Positions 22,600-34,432 of a DNA stretch of 64,000 nt are shown here, piece after piece (positions within the stretch are counted from its first letter, which is position 1; each line of letters begins with the position of its first letter). Source of the DNA: Nematostella vectensis. Lineage: Eukaryota > Cnidaria > Anthozoa > Actiniaria > Edwardsiidae. Made by a program: the position numbers and the translations under genes. The stretch lies in NCBI RefSeq assembly GCF_932526225.1, contig NC_064047.1:1860001-1924000 (forward strand), in the 5' to 3' direction. The notes beneath the pieces are model-generated. The model was not told the origin of the DNA and made no database searches. It worked only from the letters and a program-made list of their open reading frames with translations.

Positions 22600-24960
22600 T
22601 GGAACCTACAAATGAAATGAAGATACTATGATGTACATCATGGTCTGTTGATAAAATCCAATTGTGGACTTGCGCAACGAAAAGCAACTCATTCAGCGCT
22701 TACGAAAGAATCCAGAATTCTTTTTACCAGAAAGAGCTTAGTTTCATTTAAAGATTTAATTTTTTCGTCATTCTCTGGTGAAACGGGCGCAATCTTTTCT
22801 TATTTTTTTAATTTGCCACCCAAAAAGGTCGCGATGTCTTAGCGCAAGTCCCCTATTGTAGCTATAATTTCCACGTGTTTAAATACAGTATTATTAACAA
22901 ATATAAAGTAGTAAAGCCAAATTTTTTTAACGTAAAAAAGCCTTTTATAATATATTCTATCAATTTTCAGCATGCATTTGTTGATATTGGAATTATCTAA
23001 GATACTGTAGAGATATAATTTGTATATAATAAAGTTATTTTGGTAAGGCATGCTTTTGTGCTAATTGCCATAGAAAACAGTACATTTTAAAGCACAAGGA
23101 AAACTCCTCTAGCTTAAGTAGTGAAAAACACAAATGAAAGTCTTACCTGCAGTTTGACTTCTTAACTGGCAAAAGCATGAGGGAAAACGAGCCAAAGGAG
23201 CGCCCATTAAGTTGCCATAAAATATTGATTTTACTTGAGCCCCCATCAAGCCTTTTCCCAAATTCACTCCTTCTTATGATAACCCAGCAACGTTATTGGT
23301 CATTACAACAGTAGAAATGGTGTGGAAGAAGGAGTTGATATTAAATTAGTAGGAATGTTTGTTGTCTTCTAAATGAAAAGATATGACGTAAAAAGGAGGA
23401 ACAAAATGCATAACAGAGAGAGGGAGTGGCCGACAACGGAATTCGTCCCCAACTTTGAGAAAACGTAATAATAAATTTGTGACATTCGCTGAGACATTGT
23501 ATGGCAGCGAATGGTCAGCCAGGAGATTCTGGCTCCAACACAGAGACCCAATTGACACCCAAGCATTTATAGAGACGCGAATGAAGTACCTAGCCCCATC
23601 TTTCATGGTTACACCACGCTGTGGTGTAGATGGAAAATGAAATGAAGGTGTTTTAGAGCCTTAGCAGGCCATGTAAGATTGGGAGAAACAGTAAGAAAAT
23701 ATTGGGGGGCAAAGCAACGCCCCTTCTGGAAATTTCCTTATAAATGAATACTGTAGAGGCTTGTAAGGCTCTGTCATGTCTGGACGCTTTGAATCTGTCG
23801 TATCCCGGATTGCTACATTTGTTACGGCAGTGACGTAATGCATGTCAGAGCCAACAGGGCAAAAAAATGATAATAATAAAAATGTGTCCATCCTCACGCA
23901 TACATGATTTCGCAAATGTTCTTTTGCATTTACTCGACTAACAAATTACTAGCGGATCTAGGGGGGGGGGGGGGGGGTTAGGGGGCTTAACCCCCTTTTT
24001 GGGCTGCCAGAAAGCTATATGTAAACAAATAAATACCCCCTCCCCCCTTTGTCACTGAGTCTACACCCCCCCCCCCCCCCCCATTTATCAAAAAAACTAG
24101 ATTCGCCCCAGCAAACTGCTTTCGGGGATCAAGAAAGCTCCTGTCTTTTACCCTCCCCACCCCCTCGAAAGTGAAACGTTTCATTATTACCCTTCGGTAG
24201 CCGCACACTAAGGCGCAAAAACAACAGCCTGCGAACTCGTACCACTACACATTTTATTAGAAATCAAACGTGGTATATAAATACAATGCAGAAAGTATTC
24301 TTAACTTTAAAATTATAATACCTAACATATTACTTAAGTGCAAGTGCAATTACACAATTCAAAAAATCAATAATCTTATGAAAATACAACTTCAAAATCA
24401 CACGCCCGATACGAAAACCCGGATAAAACCCTATAAGCAAAAAACCCGGGAACGTATTCCTCGATCGAATGCGTTGATTATATAGCATCGAGGATTAAGG
24501 CCTTAATCTAATATACCATGAAGTTTGGTTACACAGTGGTACTAGCGTCCAACATTCGAGATGAAATAATTATCATATCTCTACCGTATATACGATATGT
24601 AGTGCTGAAGTAGTTACGTAATCTTACAAAATAAAAAAAAAACATAGTTGTTATATTTAAACAAAAGATCACGTAATGTGATAACACATACTCAGAACCG
24701 TAACGAAAACGCTTTCCAACTGCACGTTGTTACGTTGGAAAGCATTTAAGCCTAAGCACCAGAAGTATTCGCTATTTCTCTTCGCGCCTTCGTGTATCGG
24801 AAGTGCGCGACATACCCTGGTGTACAGTAATAAAAGATCACACCACGACACGTTCGATCACGCGTGTTATATAATAGCCATATTTTATGAGATGATATTA
24901 CACTTCAAAGCTGAAAGGCTGTGGACGCCATCTAACGAACATAGCGCAAATCTTTTGAGG
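22600..24960. other. Intergenic, no gene recognised
   Basis: No convincing exons. Contains poly-G and poly-C blocks at about 23961-23978 and 24066-24082 flanking GGGGGCTTAACCCCC, probably mobile-element remains, and AT-rich DNA upstream of the next gene. An ATAATAAAG polyadenylation-like site near 23025 could serve the T-box gene. Confidence 0.35.
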
Positions 24961-24961
24961 A

Positions 24962-26218
24962 ATGGATAAGCCGGCAAGCCTGATGCATGTTGGAGCCAGC
25001 GAAAACTCTAATTTATTGGATCCTAAAAATTATCCCTTGACTAATTATCATGCCACCGACAAGTTATCGCAAGGGATTTCTTCTTTCAAAGGTAGTGATT
25101 ACGTAACAACAGCCTTACGCATTGGTCCAGGGATACTCCTCAAGACAATCACAAGGGTTACAGGGTTATGGAACCCGCGCAAACGAGGCTACACAGTTAT
25201 GTGCGCCGTCGTCCTGGCTCTAAACATCGCATCTATGTTAACAGAAATTATAATCCCTAGTATTTGCGGCGTCCGAAACGATGATTGCGTGACAGGCCTT
25301 ACGTCACACAACGGGCATCTTAACCAGTCACGCAGTATTAGAAAAGTCTTAGAAGTAACGCTCGGGCTTGATGTATGGACTGGTTTTGCGAATTCTTTGA
25401 CGTTTGCATTGTTGGTTTGTACGCTTTGGAGGACGGAGAGGGAATTCCCGTTGGCAACGCTGTCATCTGCTCACGCCAAACTTACCAAAGAATGCATTCT
25501 CATCGCCAGTTACTGGATCACATGTCCCCTTCTCATAATCCTTGCCTTTGGGTCTAGAATAGCTGCCGTTGAATACGAAAAACGACACATTATAGGCGCT
25601 CTTAGCGCATGCGTGTTCATCATTTACGTAACAGCATTCACATGTTGCAGCGCATTTCTCATTTTGACATGCGCACTCGGAAGGCTTGTTGACAAGTTTT
25701 CCCAAGAGCTCTGTGACATGCGCAGTGGGGACATCAATGACGTCATTCGCATGCATCAGAGACTCTCCCGACAGCTGCTGACAGCGTGTCGTTATTTGAT
25801 GCGGTGGTTCATCGTGCATTGGGTCGTATTTGGCGTTAATTGTCTCGCCGTGTTTGCATTTGATGCAATGCACTTCTCGCTGTTGTCCCGCGTGTTTCGA
25901 GGGGCGCCCGCGGGGTACATAGTGACTGTTCTTTTCATGAACTTCCTGATTTTCCTCGTGCCTTGCGTGTCCGCCTCGCGTGTAACGTGGAAATGCGATG
26001 GGCTGCTGTACAGTATCAACAACCGGTGCTCCCACGAGTGGAATGAGGGTCACGCGTTTCGCGATCGCGCAAGCTTAAACGAGTTTCTCTTTTATGCGGA
26101 GCGTAGCAAGTGCGGATACAGAATCGGGAATATGATGTTTGGTTCAAGTGCTACTTGGATGTCCGTTTTTCTTGGAATTCTAGGAATAGGAATAAGACTC
26201 GTAATATACATGAAATAA
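24962..26218 (+). CDS. Single-exon 7-TM protein, gustatory-receptor-like candidate
   Basis: An uninterrupted 418-codon frame. Seven hydrophobic segments are visible at about residues 78-100, 134-158, 176-197, 207-238, 283-308, 315-340 and 397-416, with a long hydrophilic N-terminus (about 75 aa), as expected for the Gr/Or-type fold with an intracellular N-terminus. The end FLFYAERSKCGYRIGNMMFG then TWMSVFLGILG sits where gustatory receptors carry the last-helix signature (family motif TYxxxxxQF), but the Tyr and Gln-Phe are not present. There are no GPCR hallmarks such as DRY or NPxxY. It could therefore be a divergent cnidarian Grl protein or another orphan 7-TM family. The start is the first ATG of the frame. 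The absence of introns contrasts with neighbouring genes. Confidence 0.75.
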   Translation: MDKPASLMHVGASENSNLLDPKNYPLTNYHATDKLSQGISSFKGSDYVTTALRIGPGILLKTITRVTGLWNPRKRGYTVMCAVVLALNIASMLTEIIIPSICGVRNDDCVTGLTSHNGHLNQSRSIRKVLEVTLGLDVWTGFANSLTFALLVCTLWRTEREFPLATLSSAHAKLTKECILIASYWITCPLLIILAFGSRIAAVEYEKRHIIGALSACVFIIYVTAFTCCSAFLILTCALGRLVDKFSQELCDMRSGDINDVIRMHQRLSRQLLTACRYLMRWFIVHWVVFGVNCLAVFAFDAMHFSLLSRVFRGAPAGYIVTVLFMNFLIFLVPCVSASRVTWKCDGLLYSINNRCSHEWNEGHAFRDRASLNEFLFYAERSKCGYRIGNMMFGSSATWMSVFLGILGIGIRLVIYMK

Positions 26219-27449
26219 GAGAAATGAGTTTACATGATGTCATTCCAAGCTAATGTTTTCCTATTCCTTCTTTTTTTCCTTCTTTTTTTCCTTATAATAC
26301 CTTGACTAGCCCCTCCCCTTACGCACCTGTTATGTCATATATCTCATTATCATGTCCATTTCATTAATTGCTTCCCAGAAATTCACATGATTTGACACAT
26401 TTAAATGCACACACTTCTTGTTTATTTCGATTCGCCGATAAACCTAACACCTACCGGAAAACCAGCAAAGTAGAAGACATTTAGAATATTAAACAAACAG
26501 AGCCTGTATTTGTCTTAAATCGAAATGTAATGTCGAAATGTCTTAAATGGAAATTAAATATACGCGCGTGAGATGGATTATAAGCGCGTGCATTTTGGCC
26601 TTCGAGAGGGAAGAGCCCAATGCGCATAAGGACGCGCTCTCGGTTTCCTTAGAAAACCTAGGTTAGGTTACGTAGAAGCTCAGATTACGCAATGCAGCTT
26701 CGACAGGTTCCCTAGCCATATCAGAGGGAATTTTGTGGTTTATTATCAGAATTTAGCCTACCAAGATATCATAAATTTTTATCCTCTCTCTTCGCCTACA
26801 AACGCTGTTCCTTCTGCCCTTGCGCGCGATCCAAGGATGTACAAGTTGGATGTACGATGGTTATCAGCTCGTACCTAGGCCCTCTCGTACTGAGCTCTGG
26901 TGTTTCTGATATGGTTACTTTGATCGATGATTCTCATGGCGAAGAGTGAAACCGTGTTTTCTTATCCTTTCACGTACTACAAAGGCACAAGGCCGCCGCG
27001 TTTATCCGCTGTGTAGCGGCTTCCACCTGTTATAGCTAGAAAATGGATGATTACTTTGAAAATGCGATGGAGTCAAGCTGACTCGCCAGGAAAAGTGTTG
27101 AATCTCGCGTGTCTACCTCTTTGCTTGCGATTTAAACGATAATTATTGTTTGGTATTGTGTAGAGTGAAAGGCGATGCTTTCGGTCAGGTAAGTAGATAA
27201 GTGGCAAGTTTTTGCCTACACGTTGCGTTTTCACGTCTTTCAAAAAGTCACACGCAGTGTGATCGTTTGACTAATTACAATTGTCATGGTCCTCGGCACT
27301 TCTCTCTTACGACTCGTTATTTTTCTCAATATTTGCGTAAATATTTGCCTAAGTTTTGTATTTTATTCGATATTAAAGTAAGTATAAATTTACACTATAT
27401 TTGAAGCTAATATTATTTGAGATATATTTTCAAGGAGCCTCGGAGCGTG

Positions 27450-28425
27450 CAATCGATAGAATCGATATTAATCGATTTCAATCGATAAAATTTGTTAAAT
27501 GTATCGGTAATCGATCGTAATCGATAGAAAAAAAATGTGAGAAAAATCGATAATTATCGATTATTCTGATCAGTTTATATCGATTTATAAAAAAAGGACA
27601 AGTCTGGCAATTTCACAATTTTTTTTTAATCCTAATGTGCAAACAAAACTTGAAAACTAAAGGAACCAACACCAACTAGCAGTAGCCACAGTAACCACAG
27701 AAGATAAAGAATGGGACATACGCAAGCCTATTACAATTGACGGGTAATTGAAGAAAAACATCAGTTTATATCTTTATCTGATGGTCTTGAGTTTTGTCGA
27801 GATCTGCATTCTACTCTTGGCGTGTCTGCACGCCTCAATTTTTTTCACGCCCTCTATCCCTTTGCTATGCAGGCTATTTTTTTTTTTTGCAGCCAAAGCC
27901 GACAATCAGGGTGGTAAAGGGTATTTTGTGAAACAAGATTTTGCCATTTCTCACCATCGAAAAACATGAAATCGTCTATTTCGACATCGTGAAACGTGAT
28001 TTCACAATTTATAAGGCCATTTTTCGGTCCACAAAACGTGAAAAGCCATTTTGCACGGTCCGTGAAACGTGATCCAGACCCCCTTTACTACCCTGGACAA
28101 TTAAAAAACATATTCTGTTGTATATTTACATAAAAGAAACAGTGAGCAAGGCAAACTACATATACACTTTTTTATTATGAGAACGTCTATGAATAGACTT
28201 TTAGCCTGTTCTTACGCCATGGGAAAATTTGAGCCTCAGTGTCTTATAAAAAAGGCTTATCAAGAAAATTATTGTCGCTTGCACAGAGCGATAGGTACGG
28301 ATAAAATCGATAGCCTTAATTGGGAAGAATTTTGTGAGTATCGATTAATATCGATCATCCGATACAATTGATGTCAATAAATCAAGGATTGTCCATTGAT
28401 TTCCATTTATCGATCAGTTTTTTTT
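27450..28425. mobile_element. ATCGAT-rich interval with inverted ends
   Basis: Both ends are crowded with ATCGAT palindromes. ATCGATATTAATCGAT at 27462 and its inverted counterpart near 28335-28350 suggest the edges of one mobile unit of about 1 kb. The interior includes GTGAAAC/GTGAAAA repeats (27950-28080) but no recognisable transposase. Ends and target duplication are not resolved. Confidence 0.35.
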
Positions 28426-28739
28426 TAAATTTTTATTGATTTCACACTCCAGGAATGAGCAGTCCCTTCTGTGCATTTATTAATTTATTAATTTGTTTAT
28501 TTCTCTTATACAGTAAAACTAGAGTATAATTTGTGTATATTTACATCAAACCCTTTTAATTATGCTAAGTAATTTTATAGATGGTTAAGCACAAGGGAAC
28601 AATCAAAGGAGATAAGTTCAAGTGAGTGGGCAGTACGTTACCTAAGTTCGGGTTGTCAGGGTTACCTTATATGCAAAGAATGACTAAGACAGCATCCCCA
28701 TACATATTAGTATATACTTATATTAAATTTACTAGACAT

Positions 28740-28870
28740 TTACTAGGCAAGTCTACTACCAACCCCAGAAAATCTCAAGGCTTGAGAATTCTTGTTTGGG
28801 GGGAGGGTTGGGGTATATTCATTTTTTGAGGGGTTGGTATACCCTCACAGAAAGCTTTCGCATACCAATT
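28740..28870 (-). mobile_element. Dispersed repeat, copy of the tetraspanin-intron element core
   Basis: Read on the minus strand, GAAAGCTTTCTGTGAGGGTATACC, then AATGAATATACCCC, then CTCAAGCCTTGAGATTTTC match the 37190-37310 interval of the inverted-repeat element in the tetraspanin gene. This shows the sequence is multi-copy. Confidence 0.6.
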
Positions 28871-29191
28871 CACTTATAGATCTCACAAGGGTGTTAGATA
28901 AATTGCGCTACATATGCAAGGATTTAAATGATTGTTTCTAATATTTTAATAAAAAATAGGCAAAATGTTGATTTTCAACACTAATTTTTCAGGAGCAATA
29001 AAAATCACTTAAAAGCAGAGGAGATTTGGTGCTTCAAGCGGGAGAGAGGGAGAGTTCAAAATCTCCGCCTAATGCGGGAGAGTTGACAAGTATGACATGA
29101 TTTCCATGTTTCAGATTTCAAAGAATCATGAAAACGGCTAAGATTATTGGTGTGTTTACTGAATACACCTAAGTGACAAGCCTTGGTGGCC

Positions 29192-32100
29192 ATGTCAGAT
29201 GAGGGCTCATCTACCAGTCCTCTACAGCAGCCCATAGAGGAGCCTTACCCTGAGGGGGGAAGGGGTTGGGTTGTTTGCGCTGCTGCATTCTTCGCCATGT
29301 TCACTGTGTTTGGGATTCATATATCCTATGGTGTTATCTACGCAAATTTGGTGGATGAACATGGCTTTGGAGAGGCAGAATCAGGTAGGGTTACAAGCTT
29401 GCATTGTATTCCCCTCCTTAATATTTTTATGAATCATGTTCATGAACATTGTCCTATGGTATATGGTATATCACAGCTTTCCCCTCATTAGTATCTTTTT
29501 TGTTCTAAATGTCCAGGCAGAACAAAGGGAGGATCTATTAGAAGGTTCCCCAGATAAAACAACTAAAATAAAATATTCACAAATTTTATGCAGAATTCAG
29601 TGTTTTGTAACTTATGTATAATTTTTCCCTTAGTCAATTATTAGTACTAACAAAGGCATTTTTGATATGCCAGCGTACACTTGCCATTTAGTTGCCTAGT
29701 TCTAACCTGCACAAACTAGGAATAAGCTATCCTTTTAATTGACTCCTTCATAGTCTTCTGAATCAGTAAATCAAGAAAAGGGGGAAAAGGAATTGCAAAG
29801 CATTTCTTTAAATATGGGCTTCCTGTGAAACCAAAAAAACAGAGGTCCCAATATATGAAAAATAATATTAAATGACCCGAATACAGTTGTCCCTTTAGTA
29901 ATTTTCAACTCAAGGTTAACCTCCTTTTTCTCTTCTCAGCCTGGATTGGTTCTGTAGCAGGAAGCCTTAACTTTCTCTGTGGTCCTGTAGCAAGCTTTCT
30001 GTGTGATCGGTATGGCTGCCGATCAGTGGCATTCATTGGTGGTATCCTATCTGTCCTTGGTCTCTTCCTAACATCCTTTGTCCAAAACCCCGGCAAAATG
30101 TATGTGACGTATGGACTCCTGTGGGGGGTTGGGTCAGGGCTTTCATTCACTCCTTCAATCATAGTTCTTGGACAGTACTTCCGCAAGAGGTTTCCTCTGG
30201 CCAATGGGATTGCCTCCTCAGGGTCTGGCATTGGTGGTCTCCTTGCAGCTCCCTTCATACAGTTTTTACTTTCCAACTTTGGTTGGCAAAACTCAATGAG
30301 AATTTTAGCATGTATTGCAAATATTCTATGGATTGGGGCGTTGCTGTATGGCCAACCTAAAACCTCACATGGGGGACCAACTAATACCACAGACGGAGGC
30401 CAGAGGCCTTTATTCACAATATGGAGAAGCAAGCCGTTTGTTCTGCTAGTTGTAGCAGTGGGAATGTTTCAACTCTGCTATCCAGTTCCCTACACGCACT
30501 TGGTAAGGAAAAGGTTTTATATTCACCCTCTGCTCTCATTTGTTTCTAATCGTTCACTAATAGTTGTGCCATACACTTCAGTGCATAATCAAACAAACTA
30601 TTAAAACTATTGCAAAATAAGGGAACTATTAGATACAAATAGAAGCAATGCTGGCAGAGAGTACAAATCCAATTAATTTTGAGATTAGACATCCAGGTAG
30701 CCGTATACATGCTCTCTTTTTTTTTTTTTGATAGAAATTGGGGATACTGGCATTTCAGTGGCACGCAGAAAAATTAAAGAATTGGTGTTAGCTTCAATGT
30801 TAGTGTCCAATACAACAAAAGCAAACAATGCCATGCTGACATTTTCAGAGGTTACTCACACCTGATTTGCATAGAGTAGTTAGGTCATATTCAATTTTAC
30901 TACTATTTATTACATTTACAACTTATACTCTTTAGACTTCCAGCCTTGGACCAGACGATTCCATATTTTAAAGTTTCACTGAAACCTTTTTTTGTAAACA
31001 ATAGCAAAGGGTTCAAGTAGCCTGTGTTGACTGCCAAACATTTTCCGGGGTAAAGTTTGGCTGTCAACGCAAGCTAGACTCAAGCCGTTGATCAACATTC
31101 TTCTACACCACCCTACTGGGGGAAAGATAAAATAGCCCCTTTCTACTCATGTTACATCTAACTATGATGATACTAATTTATGATACTTTTTATAGGTAAA
31201 ATTCACTGAAGACATCGGTATCCCGTCATCGAAAGGGGCGTGGCTTCTGGGCATCCTGTCAATTACCACCACCGTCAGCAAAATCCTGTTTGGCAAAATC
31301 AGCGAGTGTGCCTGTGTCAACAGGCGACTTCTCCTTCAGACGGCCATGTTTGCCATGGGCCTGGGTACTAGTCTGTGCCCGCTGGCTACTGGGTACGCAG
31401 GCGTGCTTAGCTATGCCATTGTTTACGGCATGTTTGATGGATGCTTTGTGGGACAGGTACCTGTGGTGACTGCCGATGTCGTCGGGCATGCGCGGTTGTC
31501 ACAGGCTGTTGGAAATATGTTTGGAGCGATAGCTTTGCCAATGAGTTTTGGGCCACCAATTGCAGGTAAGAAACTGTGACATGAAAAACCGTCCGTATTT
31601 TTTTGGCGTATACCGTAATGATTCGGGCGCTTATTATTATTTTTTTCCGGTCTTAAAGGGAGGGGCGCTTATTCCAAAATTTGAGGTCGAAGAGGTGCTT
31701 ATTGGGGAGGGGGGGTTTATTTAATTGAAGGCGCTTATTCGAATCATTATGGAAGGTCAGTTCTTTAAAAATATCACGTAGCCATTTGCCGATGGTGTGT
31801 GTAGTGTAGGCATATATTTCATCTGCAAAATGTATAGGATCTTGCGGTTCTTCCCGCTTTATGGCTGTACATTTCTACTTGGTAAGTTCAATGAATTGGG
31901 CAGATCAAAAAAGGCTTTAAAAAAAATTTCGCGAAAGCTTTCAAAAAGACAAAATCTATTTATTATTTTTATGATAGAGATATATACGTACGATGGTACT
32001 GAATAACGTGACCTCTTCCCAGGCTGGCTGTACCATGGGTTCGGCTCCTACAACGGAGCTTTCCACATGGCCGGAGGCATTGCAATCTTCACCTCCTTAC

Positions 32101-32372
32101 TACTCTTCCTCATACCATATATGGCAGCGAAACAAAAGGCGTTTGACGTCACTGATGACGTCATGCATGACATCATGGGCCCCTTATCCCATGATGCCGG
32201 GCGTTACGGGACAGACGGGCTGATAGCCATGTCGTGCGCGCGGTCTTCTAAGAGCGGTTCGTATGCGGTGTGGTACGCGATGTCCGTCAGACGACAGTCG
32301 TACACAGAAGCGGTCAGGCTATCTTCAGACGAGGAGCGCCTGACTGTTGTTCAGACGGAGACGGTGCTCTGA
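29192..32372 (+). CDS. Monocarboxylate-transporter-like MFS protein (SLC16 type)
   Basis: Four exons: 29192-29384, 29940-30502, 31196-31565, 32023-32372. All are GT-AG, phases close, and the product is 491 aa. The TM1 entry PEGGRGWVV matches the SLC16 signature [D/E]G[G/S][W/F][G/A]W in spirit, and YFRKRFPLANGIASSGSGIGG matches the conserved TM5 block. About 12 hydrophobic segments are spread over two halves separated by a hydrophilic loop in exon 2 (SHGGPTNTTDGGQRP). Family role: proton-linked or facilitative transport of monocarboxylates or related small solutes at the plasma membrane; the substrate cannot be read here. I chose ATG 29192, preceded by GTGGCC, over an upstream non-ATG extension. 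The last 14 codons and the stop lie in the first unit of a 51-bp tandem repeat. Intron 3 carries a short inverted-repeat element. Confidence 0.9.
31609..31752. mobile_element. Short inverted-repeat element in MFS intron 3
   Basis: The left end CCGTAATGATTCGGGCGCTTATT is mirrored by GCGCTTATTCGAATCATTATGG at the right. The interior repeats GCGCTTATT and GTGCTTATT. About 144 bp, non-coding, a typical MITE layout; flanking target duplication not resolved (possibly TA). Confidence 0.7.
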
Positions 32373-32512
32373 CTGGACAAGCGAGGAGCGCCTGACTATT
32401 GTTCAAGAGAGACACTGTTCTTATTGGACAAGGGAGGAACGCCTGACTGTTGTTCAAGAGAGACATGCTCTGATTGGACAAGCGAGGGACGTCTGAGGGT
32501 TGCACAGATAGA
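32331..32512 (+). repeat. 51-bp tandem repeat covering the MFS stop codon
   Basis: About 3.6 units beginning GAGGAGCGCCTGACTGTTGT and ending TGATTGGACAAGC. Unit 1 encodes the last residues EERLTVVQTETVL and the stop; later units are 3' flank. Confidence 0.85.
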
Positions 32513-32644
32513 CAAGGCACAATGAATGCATGATATCGAAAAAAATATAGATTTTCTCATTAGATAAATTATTTGTAAGAATATACATGACTTCGAAAAT
32601 ATATATAATATATCATATATAATATATAATAAGTATAATATATA

Positions 32645-32702
32645 ATAAGTCACTCTGAGGAAGGCTGTTGTACTCAGCCGAAATATAGGTGCTGCTGATC
32701 AT
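32645..32702 (+). ncRNA. Hammerhead-like / Penelope-associated hairpin motif
   Basis: CTGAGGA (32655-32661) is followed by a stem GGCTG/CAGCC (32663-32667 with 32675-32679) and GAAA (32680-32683), then TATAGGTG, which can pair with the preceding CAC. The order CUGANGA-stem-GAAA is that of a hammerhead ribozyme core, and such motifs are known in the terminal repeats of Penelope-like retroelements. One extra A before the stem and a near-absent stem III make activity doubtful. No reverse transcriptase is visible nearby. Confidence 0.3.
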
Positions 32703-32709
32703 AACAAAG

Positions 32710-34430
32710 TGTTTTCTCTTGTTATTAGTTAAATTGTATCGAGAATCTAGTTTTGACAACACAAAGAGATGCTTGTGATTTATATATATATATATATATA
32801 TATATATGAATCGAAATCAATCGGGGAGTAACTTGACCGGTTTCCTGTGGTGAGCATGCTAAATGCGGAAACTGAAAACTGTAATTCATGGAAGAATTCA
32901 TTCGTTCTCAGCTCCTCGCGTTGTGCGTTCGTCGAATCGCCACAGGACATTCGAGAAGCCTTGGTACTTTCGGGGCAATAGCCATGTCTGCTTGAGGGAA
33001 CTATGTAATAACGACGCAGGTTAATTTAGGGTATAAAGTATATTTATTTATATAAGCTCGAATTATTTGCAGTTTCACATTATGTATTTATTAGAAAAAT
33101 TTAATTACAATATATTAATGTGGTACTTACTTTCTATCTTTATCCAAGCACTAGATTGGTTTTTAAAATCCCGTGCAACAAAATGTAATAGTTTAGAGTG
33201 ATTTTTATTAACTGCGCTTTAGCGTATTACACTTTGTTGTGATCTGATTCTATTGTTCCCTTTTGTGTTTTACTGACAATTACCCTTTGACTATCACACT
33301 TTGTTTCACGGGTTTATGAAAACCACTCTGGGTGTAATAGTCAAGCCAGAACAAAAGAGAACAAAGGTATGACCCTGTAGTACTTAATAAACTAAATAGT
33401 TTTGGGTTTTTGAAAACCACTCTATCATCAAGTATTTCACGGGTTTTTGAAAACCACTCTACCATTGCTATCATCTTTATCACCATAAAAAAGACCTGTT
33501 GCAATACATGTTACGGCACTGATGCTCGTGCGAGACCACACTCCTTTTAAAAAAACAACTCCCCTAAAGTACGTCTGCCTTAGGATGTGCGTACGGCATC
33601 AAGGACGAGTACTTATTCGGAGAAATGAGACATTACGTGGGTACCCGACGAATAGATTGACTAGATGACTCGAATAGTTTAGAATGTGATTGAGTTTTGA
33701 CTTTTCTGTGTATTTGGATAGAAAACGCTGATATGTAGATGTGTGTAGTGACTTATTTTCCGGATACGAAATGGTTTGTGAAGTATAATGAGAAGTAGCT
33801 GCCATTTCCAAACCATTCCTAAGTCAGTGAATTACTGCTGGATCCCAGTCTGCATTTATCTATAGACAAACCCCTGGCCATTGCTTTGTATGAGAACTGT
33901 AGTGTCACGAGACCGCGCGTGTAAACGAACGAGACTATGGTACCTAGTGTATCGCGTGTGAGATCATGTAAAACAATTTGCTTGAAATTGGTTGAAGCTT
34001 GTCGGTCGGCATGTATAGTTTTCTTAACCGTGTGTAACTGCGAGTAGCTTGTTGTTGATGGGGATTGCCTCACGCAATTATTTCTACATTTTGCGGCTTA
34101 ACGCAAGAGTTCACCTATAGATTTTGTAGCAGCTATTTGTGCTCTCGCGCGTGAGTTAACGTGTAGACGCATTATTTCTTTTAAGGCTCCCTGCGTGTGT
34201 TGACGTTTAGATTTATAGCCCTTATTCGCAGCTTCACGCGAGTTCGTGCACAGATGAAGACACCATACGTGTTTTTACGCGTGGGTTGATACGTAGACGT
34301 TGGGCCTACACGCGTGTCATCACGTGTAGATGTAAATGTCATTCGCGTTTTCACGCGTGTGTTCACGAGTTGATGTAGACGTCATTCGTGTCTTCACGCG
34401 TCGGTTGACATGCAGACGTTTTCTGGCCAA
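32710..34430. other. Intergenic between MFS and tetraspanin genes
   Basis: No gene recognised. Includes an (AT)n tract at about 32780-32807, three spaced copies of GGGTTTTTGAAAACCACTCT (about 33307, 33405, 33430) in 33290-33470, and, from 34190, an older diverged series of CACGCGTGTGTTCACG / TGTAGACGT words that leads into the 39-bp array. Confidence 0.45.
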
Positions 34431-34432
34431 GA

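Larger units (their letters stand above)
26219..29191. other. Intergenic with repeat debris
   Basis: No gene recognised. Contains short TTCCTTCTTTTTTTCC duplication just after the receptor stop, the ATCGAT-rich interval 27450-28425, and a dispersed repeat at 28740-28870 that matches the inside of the element at 36984-37468 in inverse orientation. Confidence 0.4.

Noticed and set aside
25463-26053. 196-codon minus-strand frame
   Set aside because: Shadow of the 7-TM receptor gene on the opposite strand; charged, no domain features.
26880-26894. CCTCTCGTACTGAG, the complement of the rRNA sarcin-ricin loop core
   Set aside because: Only about 11-14 bases match and the surrounding sequence does not continue as 28S rRNA.
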